This document shows, one piece after another, positions 10,069-22,740 of a stretch of 64,000 nucleotides of DNA; positions within the stretch are counted from its first letter, which is position 1; the number at the start of each line of letters is the position of its first letter. The notes under the pieces are model-generated. The model made no database searches. It was not told where the DNA came from and saw only the letters and a program-made list of their open reading frames with translations. A program made the translations under genes and the position numbers. Origin of the DNA: Vombatus ursinus (taxonomy: Eukaryota; Chordata; Mammalia; Diprotodontia; Vombatidae); the NCBI RefSeq assembly GCF_900497805.2, contig NW_020954608.1, positions 12,691,888 through 12,755,887 of the forward strand, in the 5' to 3' direction.

Positions 10069-10660
10069 AAAGAGTGCTGTAAAAATCTAACTACGTGTAT
10101 TGTGCTGGAACCTACCATATGTATTGGCAGAGTTGGAGGTAGCCTCAGTGGTACAATTTGAGGGCCAGCTGGAAAGCCTGAAAAGCCTTTCTGATCCCCC
10201 TGCCTCCACCAGACCTCTTTCAGCCAGCATCATCATAAGAGCTTCTCCTTTGAGATGATATAGTCTCTTCTGAAAGGTCATAAATGAATTTCATGGATGG
10301 AATTTCCCATAGTAAAGAATGTATAACAATTCACAATGGTCATTTTTGGATAACAGAATTTGTTATATATAGTATATGTATAGCCTATATAATATATAAT
10401 AATTTTATTTTATATAACATATTTGTGTCATATATATGTATATAGACAAGGGAAGCTTACATTTAAAGAAATTCTGTGATTAAACCATGCATTATGCAAA
10501 GATCATTTTATAATAAAAAGAATCTAATTTGTCTGTTTGGTAAATTTCAGATTTTTAAAATACTGGCTTTTGTTAAGCAGGTAATTATTATTATGTTTGT
10601 TATCAATACTTAAGGTATGTTTAGAAGACTATGCTTCTAGTCTTGATAACAGCTTGCTTC
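10069..10660. other. Unassigned; AT-rich tract at 10360-10445
   Basis: Bases 10100-10300 are varied sequence without a recognised repeat. Bases 10360-10445 are an irregular TATA-rich tract. Confidence 0.4.
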
Positions 10661-10664
10661 CTTA

Positions 10665-11250
10665 CTAATTCATTCAACAAGTATGTATTAGAAGTCTGAT
10701 ATCTGCCAAGCACCATGCTAGGCACTCATTATATTCTCACCATTCTTGCTGTATTCTCAACACTTTTTTTAAAAACTCAATACTTTTTTTTAAAGTTGTT
10801 TTTTAAAAAGAATAAAATAACTTCAGTCTAATCCAACAAGCATTTATTAAGTTCCTACCATATTCAAGGCATAGCCTAGGTGGCAGGGATATAATCCCTA
10901 AACTCAGAGACTTTTCATTTTTACAACCACTTAGTAGACGCTAACTGCATTGAATTGAAGGAGATTCTGTTCTACTGGGGAAAGAGGGTTAGAGTTAGCA
11001 TTTACCCAGATAAATAAATATAATTTGTGAAAGATGAGAGCGCTAGAAACTAGGAGATCAGGAAAGTCTTTCTGTAGGGAGTGGTACATGAATTAAACCT
11101 TGATGACAATTATGGACAATTATGGACAAGATATGAAAAGGAAGTGCATGCAACACTTGTGTTATGACTACATAAAGAGCCTGAGGCCAGATTAGAGTTT
11201 GGGGACCAACAAGTAGGCTGATTTGGCTGGAAACTATACAGAAAGCAAAA
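10665..11250 (-). repeat. L2 3' half, minus strand
   Basis: The plus strand reads 'attcattcaacaagtatgta', 'gccaagcaccatgctaggca', a second tail copy from 'caacaagcatttattaag', then 'gaagtcttctgtaggg'-like sequence at 11065 and 'aagtaggctgatttggctgg' at 11211, in the complement order of L2. Two L2 tails, at 10665 and 10835, show that two insertions are mixed here. A small tandem duplication, 'caattatggacaattatgga', sits at 11108-11127. Confidence 0.7.
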
Positions 11251-12044
11251 GAAGCAATTAGAAAAGAAGAAAAAAGGAAAGCACCACAAGTAATTCAGGA
11301 GTGATTACAAATAGTGGCCTATAGGCTTTGGCTGTGTGTTTTCATCTTCATTTCAGTAGACCAATCTTCATCTTCATCTTTATCTTCAGTTGACCAATGT
11401 GGAAGTCTGGAATATAGTTGAAACATGAGATGAAAAAAAATAACATAAGAATTTCTAGGGGACTTTTAGGAACAAGGTTTGATACATGATGGGGAGCGGG
11501 AGATACAAAATATGTATGAGGGGGGCTGGGGTGATTTCCAGTACGTTCCTAGTTAGAACATCACTCTTTTTTTATTCTGACCAACACATTATTTTCTGAA
11601 AAGAAATGAACAAGAACCATTCTAGATAGATACAAGGATGTGCACAGCTATCTGGCAGTGTGTCAAATGCTTTTATTATAATGATGAGTAGCTTTATTTG
11701 AATTGCTGATTGTGTATGATCCAATCTTGGCACAACAAGGGGTTCAGATGCTTAAGGAAGTGGCCTACCTACCACCCCTGAGGAAAGGGAGTTTTAGATA
11801 GAGTTCATAGTAACGAGAGAGAATGTTCTTCCCAGTTCTTAAACTTCAGCACCTTTCTTGGCCTTTCTTACTCTCTTCCCTTGATAGTTTCAAATTGTTA
11901 AAATTCAGTACCTGAATTTATAAGGATCTGTTATCTAAGTATGGGGAACTACTAGGATGAGAATGTCTTCTGCCAACCCATTTATCACTTATATAGACAA
12001 GTCCTAGGGAGTTGCTTGAGCCATATGGGGGTTAAGTAACTTAG
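11251..12044. other. Unassigned; CATCTT-rich patch
   Basis: Bases 11340-11390 repeat 'cttcatcttcat'-like units. The rest shows no family I can name. Confidence 0.4.
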
Positions 12045-12225
12045 AAACATAGATTGATAGCTGGAAGGGATCTTTCATTTTGTAGATGAGGAAATTAAGT
12101 CCCAGAAATGCTCAATGACTTTTCCAAGGTCATATAGGTAAAAAGTAGAAGAGTCAGGTTTCAAATTAAGTCCTCTCATTCCAAATCCCTATTCTTTCAA
12201 TGATACCATACTGTCCAGAATGAAA
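12045..12225 (+). repeat. MIR-like SINE ('ctggaagggat' type)
   Basis: 'gatagctggaagggatcttt' then 'gatgaggaaattaagtccca' and 'ccaaggtcatataggtaaaa' match the old mammalian MIR-like repeat with the 'gagctggaagggacctcaga' head. Confidence 0.65.
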
Positions 12226-12979
12226 TAAAACCAGAGGCAATTTTCGAAACCATATATTTCTTGACTCCAAGACCAGCACTCTATCCCCTCTGCCACACAC
12301 CTCTTTGTATGGACAGCTTCTTCATGTTTCTGCTTAATATTCTGAGCAAATTATCATGCCAGACCATTGGCATGAAGAAGCTTTAATGGAAGAATGCTTT
12401 TAGGGAAATAACTTCTGGGAATTGGGAATGCCCTATATTCCATGATAGGCTTAACTCAGCAGCTACCATTTTTACCCCTGACCCTATCATGAAAAATTTG
12501 GGCAACTTGTGGGGTACTGGGCCAATTAATGTGTTCTGAGGAAAACAGGTCCATGTACAGACATGTGGCATCCTCATTGTGAAAGAGTAATATAACTCGA
12601 GATAATGATCTAAAATTGCTCTGGATAAGGAGAGGTCAGGAATCTTCTGCATTTCCTCTACATCCAAAGCAAACACACTAAGAATATCTGCATTCTTTTA
12701 TAGCCTCAGATTTGGAATTCTAATGAAATACTGTATCCAGATCAAGAACTTACGTGACTTAAGTGAACTATTTCAAAGATTATATCAAAGAAGCTCTTTG
12801 TAAATAAATTATACTGTTAAAAGTGCTATGTAAATATTAAAGGGATATAACAGATCTTCATTATGCAATTGGGTTAAATTACAATTAATGGCAAATGTCC
12901 AGCTATTGCTGAATATATTTTCCTTTTCCTTTTTTTTAATCTTTTCAAGTGGTGAAAATGTTGATATCTTTGCCAGTGG
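12226..12979. other. Unassigned
   Basis: No family recognised. The 97-codon minus-strand frame at 12383-12676 has no domain and no support. Confidence 0.4.
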
Positions 12980-13850
12980 GAATTCTAAATTGTCCACAAT
13001 ATCCTTCCACCATCATCTGTCATGTTACCCTATATTTGAATATTCTCCCTTCTAATATCCTTCCTGTTTCGTCTGGCCTCCAAACAAATTCAAATTCTCA
13101 TTGAGACCACCAGATGATTTAAAAATCAGGTGAGAATCACATTCACAGAGGATCTTACACTCCTCTTGGAATGGCATTTTCTTAAATGAAAGTCACCACG
13201 AACAGCTTGAAACTTAGCTCATCAGTAAGTTTAAGTAAGATACAAACACACACCTTCATAATTGAAGCTGTTCTGATGATGTTACCACCTTGTGAGCATG
13301 TGAGTGACTGAAAATGTTGATTTTGTGTCTGGAAATCCTTTCCACATTGGATACAAGTATAATTTGCCATTTGGAAGGCTGCTGTTTAGAGAGCTTGAAC
13401 TGTGTACAGTGTTGGCTCCCTGCCTCATGAACCTCCTTTATTTAAAATGTATAACTATCTGCTGATTGCCACCCACCAGGTGGTTTCTGCTATTGTCTTT
13501 TTTCTCAGCATCCCAGTTATTCTTGGAAGAAATTTTGGATTTTCTACCGAGTCATTTAGTTTTTCAGAGGCATGGGTGAAGTTTAAGGTACCAGCCCATG
13601 TGTAATTTATTGACTCAGAAGGTGCTATAAAGTTTGAGAACAAGAAATTTCATAGGATTCATCAATCAATTACAGCAAGTCATTAGAGGCATCTGCATTT
13701 CTATACAACTAGTTCACCTACACCCTTTAACTTGCATTATCAGTGAATCAGAAAATACACTGTACCTCACCATCTGTTGGATGGTTCCATCCTGTGAAGC
13801 ATGCTTTTTAGCAAGAGGGTTCATTCTTGGATCCTCTTGCTGAAAAGATA
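12980..13850. other. Repeat-free stretch with a weak exon-like minus-strand frame
   Basis: I see no repeat family over about 870 bases. On the minus strand, bases 13182-13385 read TAAACAGCAG then a frame starting MANYTCIQCGKDFQ, and at 13251 the frame meets AAG|GTGTGT, a good splice donor form; 'ctctaaacag' upstream resembles an acceptor. The C-X2-C start recalls a zinc finger, but no H-X3-H follows. This is not enough to call a gene. Confidence 0.25.
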
Positions 13851-14549
13851 AATTAAATTAAAAAGATAAATTAAGTCAGAGGCTCCTGGAAGATACCTTG
13901 GTCCCTGTATAAGTGTGTGAGAGGGAGGAATGGGCAGGTTATTGCAGCTGTTGTGTTCATAGCTTACCTCTCTCCTGCCCCTCAATTCAATCCCACTTGG
14001 TGCTTTGTAAGTCTGTGGCTTGATTTATAAAAGGATTGGCCTGAGTATGGGAGAAGGTTGTGAAAAATATTTTTTTAAACTTGAATTGCATCAAGGTGTT
14101 TCCTTGAATTCTTGACTGCAGAAGGGAAGTATAGTTTTATATTCTTTTTTTATTCTTGTATTATGTGTTTTTAAACATCATGGTCCACAAGTAGCTATTG
14201 CATTTCAAGCAAACAAATGACAAAACCTTGAACCTGGTGGACTAAGCAAAATTTAGACTTAGCTCATAATGGGGTGACCATGTAAGAGGACTGGCCACTG
14301 AGCTAGAAAGAATGGCCCACTTAGTAGACTTTAAGAGTGATTCCATCCTCTCACTTAACAAGATTGACACGTGAAATTCTAAAGCTATCAGGGTCATTAG
14401 ACAAGTTCTCTCATGTTTTCATAACAGGAGGCCCTGTAAACAAGGCCCAGAGATGTTGAAGGACTATTGCAGTGGATTTAGGAGAGTAGGTCAAGGTGGT
14501 GCAGTATGGAGTTTCTATTTGTCTTGCAATATTAAAAAAAAAGGTAAAA
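13851..14549. other. Unassigned
   Basis: 'aaaagataaatta' is duplicated at 13845-13873. Otherwise there is no recognised repeat or gene. Confidence 0.4.
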
Positions 14550-14559
14550 GACCAAGAAA

Positions 14560-14715
14560 AAAGAAACTATTGGACATTTTGATCTAGATGTCTGTAAACT
14601 TCTTAAATTCAAACATACCCCAAGCAGATGCTATAATCTTTTCTCCCTAAACCCATTCCTCTTCTGAACTTCCCTACTTCTTTAAAGGGTACCACCATTC
14701 TTTTAGCCATTCATT
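14560..14715 (+). repeat. L2 fragment
   Basis: 'ggacattttgatctagatgt' then 'cctcttctgaacttccctac' and 'gggtaccaccattcttttag' match the middle of L2. A second L2 that begins further upstream in the consensus starts just after it, so these are separate insertions in the same orientation. Confidence 0.65.
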
Positions 14716-14739
14716 TCAAAACATGAGAGATGTCCTCAA

Positions 14740-15592
14740 TATCACTAAACCCTCTGCTGTTTGGCTTTGACTAATCATTTAGCAGAAACTGCTCTCTCTA
14801 AAATTGCAATAATCTCTTAATTGCCAAATATAATGACTTTTTTTTCAATCTTCATCCTTTTTGATCTCTCTGAAGAATTTGACATTGTCAACTAACTTCC
14901 CCTCTTGGATACTCTTATTTTTCTGGGTTTTTGTGACACTATTCTCTCTTGGTTTTCCTCTTATCTGTCTCACCACTCCCCAGTCTCCTTTGCTGTAATT
15001 TCATCCTTCTCTAATACACTAACTGAGGGTGTCCCCAAAAGCTTTATCCTAGATCCACTTCTCTTTTCTGTCTACGCTCTCTCACTTAGTGACCTCATTT
15101 ACTTTGATAGGTTCATTATCATCTGTTTGCTGATAACTCCTAGATATATATACACATGCCTGGTTTTTCTCCTGAATTCAATTCAGCATCATAACTACCT
15201 ATTGGACATTTTGAACTGAATGTCCTACAGGCACTTCAAATTCAATACTCTGAAAGAGAACTTGTCTTTCTCTCCCAACCTACCTCTTTCATGAGCTTCT
15301 CTATTACCATCTAGGGCATCACCACCCTTCCAGGCACTCAGGTTCACAACATCAATGTAAGCCCCTCACACTTGCCTACCCCACATGTCCAATCAGGCTG
15401 TTAGTGCCTTCATCTCTGAAGCTACTTTCCTGTCTTGTTATATAGCAATTTGTGTTTATCTTGCTTCCCCACTACAATGTAAACTCCTTTAGGACAATGA
15501 CTTTTTTTGCTCTTTTTCTTTGTATCTCTAATACTTGGCATGGTCCCAGCAAATGATAAATGCTTAACAAATTCTTGATGATTGAGTGAGAG
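14740..15592 (+). repeat. L2 fragment (RT domain to 3' tail)
   Basis: The plus strand carries the L2 reverse-transcriptase region: 'atctctctgaagaatttgac' (equivalent to LDLSAAFDTVD), 'cttggttttcctcttatctg', 'gctgataactcctag' and 'ctcaggttcacaacatcaat', then jumps to the 3' UTR 'gtaaactcctttaggacaat' and tail 'aaatgcttaacaaattcttg'. The central part of the consensus is deleted. The 104-codon frame at 14905-15219 is a remnant of the L2 frame. Confidence 0.8.
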
Positions 15593-15599
15593 CCAGGAG

Positions 15600-17084
15600 T
15601 AAAATCTACATTTCTTCATATTCACTCCAATGTTCTTTTCCATTATTCTATTCCTGCTTGTGGAAGATTAGGTTTTGAATGAAGAAGGAAGATAATATTT
15701 TAAAAAATCAGTTGGCACCACCTTTTTTTAATGTGGGCATAAGTGGGTATAAGTGAGAAAGAAGGATGGAGAAAAGAAGGAAAAAGGTATACTCGGAGAA
15801 GCTAGCTGGTCCAGAACAGCTGAAGCGTCTTCAGCAATTATCTCACTCTTCCCAATAAAACTCTTAACCTGATAATTGGGCACATATGATTATTTACTGG
15901 ATTTTGACACTTTTTTCTTTATTGCACTTTTACTGGAAAATGCAACAGCAATTTACAAGTAAATGAAGAAGAAATTGTCCAGGCATGAAATACCTTTCTC
16001 CCTTCAAGAAAGGTTAAACTTGAAAATGTATGGTGGTTTTTTCTCAATAATGATTAAAATATCAAAAAGTTCAAGTTTTGAGACCAGAAAAGAGGGAAAA
16101 AATCATTCCAGAGTGCCATGTCTTCTAAGTAAAAATTATTTGCCCAGCCCACTGGCCCTTTAATAACTAGCAAGGAAGCTATGGATAAGCAATAGTAGCT
16201 GAGGACTGTGCACATTTGATGAAGAAAAAATTTTTAAATAACCAGGTTTAGTGAGTAGGGCAAAAGGTTAAGTATGAGCAGGCTTTTGTTCAGTTATTGA
16301 CCCTGATTCTAACATCAACTTGCTGTCTTTCCTTCTTGAGGAAGTCACTCCATCTCCATAACCAAATCTGACATTATTATAGTAGAAATTTAATATACAT
16401 GACTCATTAAGTGGATTCATAAATATGACAAGCCAAATTGTATCTCCCCAAAAGTAATACTTGATATAATAGAGATATGATCTAATATAGTTAGATATAA
16501 GGTAGATGTTAGCCCTGACTTGTGACAGCAGCAGTATTAAGGGTATTTTAAACCATTGAGTCTTCTCTCTCATATATTATGAGTAATACTCATGTTTCTT
16601 CAGCTAGATCTTTGAAAATCTATACTAATACTTTATATGTCCTTATTTCCTCTGGTTTTACAAATAGGAAATCATCCAAATAACAAAGTACTGCCACTTC
16701 CTCTATTGTCAACCTTACTAATTTATTGCCTCTGTGGGTAACCACGTTGAAGATTCAAGATTGATTTTTTCAGATGAAATACTACCATTTTTTGCATGGA
16801 TTGGATCAATTTCAGTGATCGATTCTCTTTTTTTTTAAGAGAAAATGCTTTTCATACATACTGGGATTTTCTTTGGCTGTATACTGGATTGGTGTTTGGA
16901 TAGGGAATCTAACTCATACATCATCACACTATGTGCTACAGTTGTTTCTGACCATAAGTTTTGATGGAACAAATCAGGATTGTGTAAATAAAGTGATGGA
17001 TATTTCTAGATTTCTTCACACTGTGCCACCATACATAAAGGACCATAAAATACTAGATTGACAGAAAGTTACAGCTGAAATAGA
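15600..17084. other. Unassigned
   Basis: About 1.5 kb shows no repeat family I can name and no supported gene. The frames at 15963-16163, 16268-16573 and 16873-17061 have no domain. Some of this may be single copy. Confidence 0.4.
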
Positions 17085-18211
17085 TTGGGAAGGATTCTTT
17101 TTTAAAATCAAAATAATTTTTTCAATTAGTAAGAATTTATTTTCTTTCTCCTTCTCCTACCCACCTCTAAGCAATTTGAACAAAAGAAAAGAAAAGAGAA
17201 AGAAAAAAAACCTCATTGCAAATACACAATCAAGCAAAGTAAATCCCCACATTGAATATGTTCAAAAATGTATATTTTATTCAGCACCTTGAGTTTATCA
17301 CTTCTCTGTCAGCTTATCAGTATAGTGTTTCTTTGTTCTTCTAGAGAATAATGGTGTGTTTTTGCAACCATCAGAATTCTCAAGTGTTTCCATTTTTTCT
17401 TCATAATGTTGTTACAGTGTTCTGCTCACTTAATTCTGTATCAATGCATGGAGGTCTTAACAGGTTTCTCTAAAACAATCAATTTCATAGTCTCTTTTGG
17501 CATTCATATACCACAATTTGTTTAGCCATTCCCCAATAAATGGGAATCTTCTTGTTTCTATTTTTTTGATACTTCAAAAAGAGCTACTATAGATATTTTT
17601 GTATATGTGAGGCCTTTTTTCTTTCTCTTATCTCTTTGGAATATAGGGCTAGTAGCAGTATTGCTAGGTCAAAAAGTATGTACAATTTAGTGGCTTTGGG
17701 GATATAGTTCCAAATTATTTTTCAGAACAGCTGAACTAATTCACAACTCCAACCAATTATTCACTAATATGCCTATATTCCCACATCCCCTCCAACAACT
17801 GTCATTTTCCTTTTTTGTCATCTTTGTCAATCTGATGAGTGTGGGATGGAACCTTAGAAGTGCTTTAATTTGTATTTCTCCAAGTAAAGCTAATTTGGAG
17901 AATTTTCATAAGGCTATTGGTTGCTTAGATTTTTTCCTCTAAAAGCTTTCTGTTTGATCATTTGTCTGCTGGATAATAGTCCATATTCTTATAAATTTGA
18001 ATCAGTTCCTCATAGATCTTGGAGATAAGGCTCTTATCAGAGAAACTTGCTGCAAAGATTTTTTCCAGTTATCTTTTTCCCTTCTAATTTTAAATATATT
18101 AGTTTTTTTAAGACAAAAAAATCTTAAACTTTACCTAATTGAACTATGTATTTTATCATCTTTAATTTCCTTCATCCCTTATTTAGTAATGAACTTTCCT
18201 TGGGAAGGATT
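17085..18211 (-). repeat. 5'-truncated L1 with target-site duplication
   Basis: The complement is L1 ORF2 C-terminus and 3' UTR: the plus strand reads 'catatcccctccaacaac'-like blocks, 'gtcatctttgtcaatctgat', 'cacaactccaaccaatt' and 'tttagccattccccaataaa' in reverse order. A 12-base target duplication 'ttgggaaggatt' lies at 17085-17096 and 18200-18211, so the inserted body is 17097-18199, with the T-rich tail side at the left. The 3' UTR differs from the copy at 815-1510, so this is another subfamily. Confidence 0.85.
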
Positions 18212-19444
18212 TTAAAATCACACATGTATAAATAATTTTAGTCAAATACTTCCTCATGCTGGCAAGCAACCCAGGGATATGCTAATGTTTAACAACCGGC
18301 TTTCCAGAGGTGGAGACAAGTTGGTAGAGTAGAAAGACAATCATCTGGGCTCTCCCAAATTTCCCTCCAAACAACTATTAAATAATGCCTCAGAATGGAA
18401 TTCTGGAGTGGTGTAACCAATAAAAGGTCAGGTGAAACAATGTTCTAGCTCAAGACAACTTAGGAGGTCAGCAGTAAAGATCCGTCTCACCAAGATGGTG
18501 TTAGGCCCTGGGAGCTTAGTGCAAGCAGCACAGGCCCTGCATCGGAGGTAACTGATGCAGCTTTGGGAGCTTTCAGCCCACTAATAATGCAGGGGTCAGA
18601 CAACTAATTGGAAGGAGATTGAGGGTGGCCCTTTGCTGGTGCTGGGTTCAAGACCCTATTGCACTGCCAATATGTAGCTCTGGGTCACAATTGCAGGGGA
18701 GTAAGGGATGTGGATGAGGTTCTAAAGTGGAGAGGAGTACTTGTGGCCATTCACATGTGAATAGGGCCCCCAATCTCAATTCCAAGACAGAGGGGAGAAC
18801 TAGCAATTGTGGCTACAGGCTAGCTGGGGACCTGGTCACAGTTCCAGGGTCAGGAGGAATGCTAGCACTGGTGGCCACTGGGGAGTGAAGTCCCATCTTG
18901 GGTAAAGACTAAGGCACAGTGACAGAACAGTGAAAACGCCTCTCCTTAGAGGACACTACTTGGAAGCACTGAAAATCTACAGACCCCCACAGTTAGCTCT
19001 GAAAATACCAGCAAGAAAGGCCTGAACCCTTGGACAGTGCTCCCTTCACTTCAGGAGCAGAGCCCAACTTTAACATAAAATTTAAAGGCTAGAAAATGAG
19101 CAAACAACAACAACAATTAGAACTTGACCATAAAAAGTTACTATGGCGACAGGAAAGAGCAAGACATAAAGCCGAAGACAATAAAGTCAAAACAGCTACA
19201 TGCAAAGCTTCAAAGAAAAATGTGAATTGATCATAGATCCAAAAAAAAAAAAATTCCTGGAAGAGCTCAAAAAGGATTTTAAAAATCAAATAAGAGAGGT
19301 AGAGGAAAATTGAGAAAAGAGATAAGTGATGCAAGAAAATTATGAAAAGAGAATCAACAGTTTCATAAAAGAAGCACAAAAAATACTGAATAAAATAATC
19401 CCTTAAAACTGGAATTGGCCAAATGGTAAAAGAGACACAAAAAT

Positions 19445-19672
19445 CAACTGAAGAAAAGAATGCCTTAAAAAATAGAATTGGCCAAATGAAAAAATAAGGC
19501 ACAAAAATTCACTAAAGCAAAGAACTCCTTAAGAAATACAATTGGCCAAATAGAAAAAATGTACAAAGCTCACTGAAGAAAATATTTCCTTAAAAATTAG
19601 AATTGGTTGAGTAGAAGCTAATGACTCCACAAGACACCAAGAAACAATAAAATAAACTCAAAAGAATGAAAA
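19445..19672 (+). repeat. Source copy of a 228-bp local duplication in L1 ORF1
   Basis: This part of the ORF1 coiled coil is repeated at 20292-20520 with about five substitutions and one extra A. It sits at its normal place in the L1 order. Confidence 0.9.
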
Positions 19673-20291
19673 AAATAGAAGAAAATGTGAAATATCTCAT
19701 TGGAAAAACAACAGATCTGGAAAATAGATCAAGGAGAAATAATTTAAAAATTACTGAACTACCTAAAAGACATGACAAAAAAAGAAAGACTACTTTGAGG
19801 AAAATATATTTTTATATTTTAAGAACATAGCAAGGAAAATAGCCCTCATATCCTAGAAGCAGAGGGTAAAATAAAATTGAAAGAATTTACAAATCACCAC
19901 CTGAAAGATATCCCAAAATGAAAACTCCCAGAAATAATATAGTCAAATTCTATAGCTCACAGGTCAAGGAGATAATATTGCAAGCAGTCAGAAAGAAACA
20001 ATTAAAATATTATGGAGCCATAGTCAGGATCACGCAAGATAAACAGCTTTTACATTAAAGAATCAGAGGGTTGGGAATATGATATTCCAGGAGGCAAAGG
20101 AGCTAGGATTACAATAAAGAATACCCTACTCCACAAAACTGAGTGTAATCTGTCAGAGGAAAAATAGATACTTAATGAAATTATGGTGTTTCATGCATTC
20201 TTGATGAAAAAACCAGAAGTGAATACAAAATTTGACTTTCAAATACAAGACTCAACAGAAGCATAAAAAGGTAAGCATGAAAGAGAAATCA

Positions 20292-20520
20292 CAACTGAAG
20301 AAAAGAATGCCTTAAAAAAATAGAATTGGCCAAATGAAAAAATAAGGCACAAAAATTCACTAAAGCAAAGAACTCCTTAAGAAATACAATTGGCCAAATA
20401 GAAAAAATGTACAAAGCTCACTGAAGAAAATATTTCCTTAAAAATTAGAATTGAATGAGTAGAAGCCAATGACTCCATGAGACACCAAGAAACAATAAAA
20501 TAAACTCAAAAGAATGAAAA
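20292..20520 (+). repeat. Inserted second copy of the ORF1 coiled-coil segment
   Basis: The L1 order is broken here. 'aaagagaaatcacaa' should continue to the inter-ORF block that now begins at 'taaagttaaaatgtttatat' (20524). Between them lies a copy of 19445-19672. One former CpG reads CA in the source and TG in the copy, as expected if both decayed after the duplication. Confidence 0.85.
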
Positions 20521-22740
20521 TCAATAAAGTTAAAATGTTTATATTCCTATATGGGCAGATGATTATTATAACTCCTAAGAACCTTATCATTATTAGTGCA
20601 GTTTGAAGGAGTATACATAGACAGAGGGAACATATATGAGATAACTGTGATGGGATGATTTAAAAAAATTAAAAAGTAAATAGTGAGAAAGAAGGTTTCA
20701 TTGGGAGAATAGTGAAGGGAGAGGAAGCACAGGAAAAATTATCTCACATAAAAGAGGTATGGAAAGAAGAGCTTTTATAGTGGAGGGAAAGATGTGGGTA
20801 GTGGTAGGTAATGCTTAAAACTTACTCTCATCAGAATTGGCTCAAAGAAAGAATAACATACACACTTGGTTGGGTATAGGAATCTATCTTGCCCTACAGG
20901 GAAGTAGGTGGAGAAGGGGATAAGAAAAGAGGAAGATGGATTAAGGGTGGTAATGGTTAGAAGCAAAATAGACTATTAAGGAGGGACAGGGTAAAAAGAA
21001 AGAGTGGGGATAAACAGAGAAAAAAATAGAACGGAGGGAAATACAGAGGTAATAATCATTAACATGATGTGAATTAGATAAACTCAGCCCAAAAATGGAA
21101 GTGGATAGCAGAGTGGATTAAAAGCCAGAATCCAACAATATTTTGTTTACAAGAAACACACCTGAAACAGAGAGACACTCACAGAATAAAAATAAGGGGC
21201 TGGAGAAAAAAGTTGCTGCTTCAACTGAAGGAAAAATAAAAGGAGGGGTAGCAATCATGATCTCAGAGAAAACAAAACCAAAGATAGACTTAATTGAAAG
21301 AGGAAAAACTGGGAAATCACCTCTCGCTAAAGGCACCATAGACAATAAAGTAATAGAAATACTGAACATATATGCACCAAATGGCACAGTATCCTAATTC
21401 TTAAAAGAAAATTTAAATGAATTACAGGAGAAAATAGACAATAAAACTGTACTATTAGGGGAACCTCAACTTTCCCCTTTTAGAACTAGGTAAATCTAAC
21501 CATAAAATAAAAAAGAAAGAATGTAAAGAGATGAATAGAATGTTATAAAAGTTAGATATGATAGACCTCTAGAGAAAATTGAATGGGAATAGAAAGGAGT
21601 ATACCTTTTTATCAGCTATACATGGTACCTTCACAAAAAAAAATGACCATATATTAGGACAAAGAAGCCTCACAACCAAATGTAAGAAAATAGAAATATT
21701 AAATGCATCCTTTTCAGACTATAATGCAATATTCAATAAAGAGCCATGGAAACATAGATTAAAAATTAATTGGAAACTAAATAATATAATCCTAACCAAT
21801 GAATGGATCAAAGAACAAATCATAGAAACAATTAATGCGTTCATTAAGGAGAATGACAATGTATCAAAATTTATGGGATACAGCTTAAGCAGGACTTAGG
21901 GGAAAATTTATATCTATACACATGTACATCAATAAAATAGAGAAAGAGCAGATCAATGAATTGGTTATGCATCTAAAAAAACCTAGAAAAAGAAAAAATT
22001 AAAAATCCCCAATTAAACACCAAATTGGAAATCCTGAAAATCAAAGGAGAGATTAATAAAATTGGAAGAAAACCATTGAACTAATAAATGAAACTAGGGG
22101 CTGGTTTGATGGGGGGGGGAAATAAAATAGATAAACTATTTATTAATTTGATTTTGAAAAAGAAAGAAGAAAACCAAATGGTCAGTATCAAAAATGAAAA
22201 AGGTGAGTTCACTACCAGTGAAGAAGAAATTAAAGCAATTATTAGGAGCTATTTTGCCAAATTATACGTCAGACGATCTAAGTGACATGGAAGAATATTT
22301 ACAAAAATGTAAATTGCTCAGATTAACAGAAGAGGAAACATAATACTTAAATAATCCCATTTTAGAAAAAGAAATTGAACAAGCCATCAAAGGGCTCTCT
22401 AAGAAAAAATTTCTTAGCTAAGAGATTACAGCAATTTATCAAGAGGATAATAAGCTATGACCAGGTGGGATTTATACCAGGAATTCAGGGCTGGTTCAAT
22501 ATTAGGAAAACTATCAGCATAATTGACCATATCAATAACAAAATTAATAGAAATCATATGATTATCTCAATAGATGCAGAAAAAGCTTTTGACAAAATAC
22601 AATACCCATTCCTATTAAAAATATGAGAGCATAGGAATCAATGGAGTTTTCCTTAAAATGATAGATAGCATCTATCTAAAACCATCAGTGAGCATCAGAT
22701 GAAATGGGGATAAGCTAGAACCATTTCCAACAAGGATGTC

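Larger units (their letters stand above)
18290..22740 (+). repeat. L1 copy A: 5' UTR, ORF1 and ORF2 remnants
   Basis: From 18298 a GC-richer 5' UTR runs to about 19095. ORF1 starts at 19096 (MSKQQQQLELDHKKL) but stops after about 44 codons. Its coiled-coil repeats ('aattggccaaatg' every 55-60 bases) lie at 19385-19620 and its RNA-binding and C-terminal parts at 19680-20270. After an inter-ORF stretch, ORF2 begins near 21080 with the endonuclease (RNTPETERHSQNKNKG and NIYAPNGTV) and runs to the RT domain ('[10 protein letters not shown]' at 22570-22605), where it ends at the fold-back element. It has many stops and an internal deletion near 22400. A copied piece of its own ORF1 sits at 20292-20520. 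Confidence 0.9.

Noticed and set aside
10835-11100. A separate unnamed repeat beginning 'cacctactatgtgccaggca' seen many times in the window
   Set aside because: Read on the other strand it is the L2 3' end, so all such copies were assigned to minus-strand L2.
13182-13370. C2H2 zinc-finger gene fragment
   Set aside because: Only the C-X2-C half is present; the spacing to histidines does not fit and nothing similar lies nearby. It is kept only as a weak exon-like finding.
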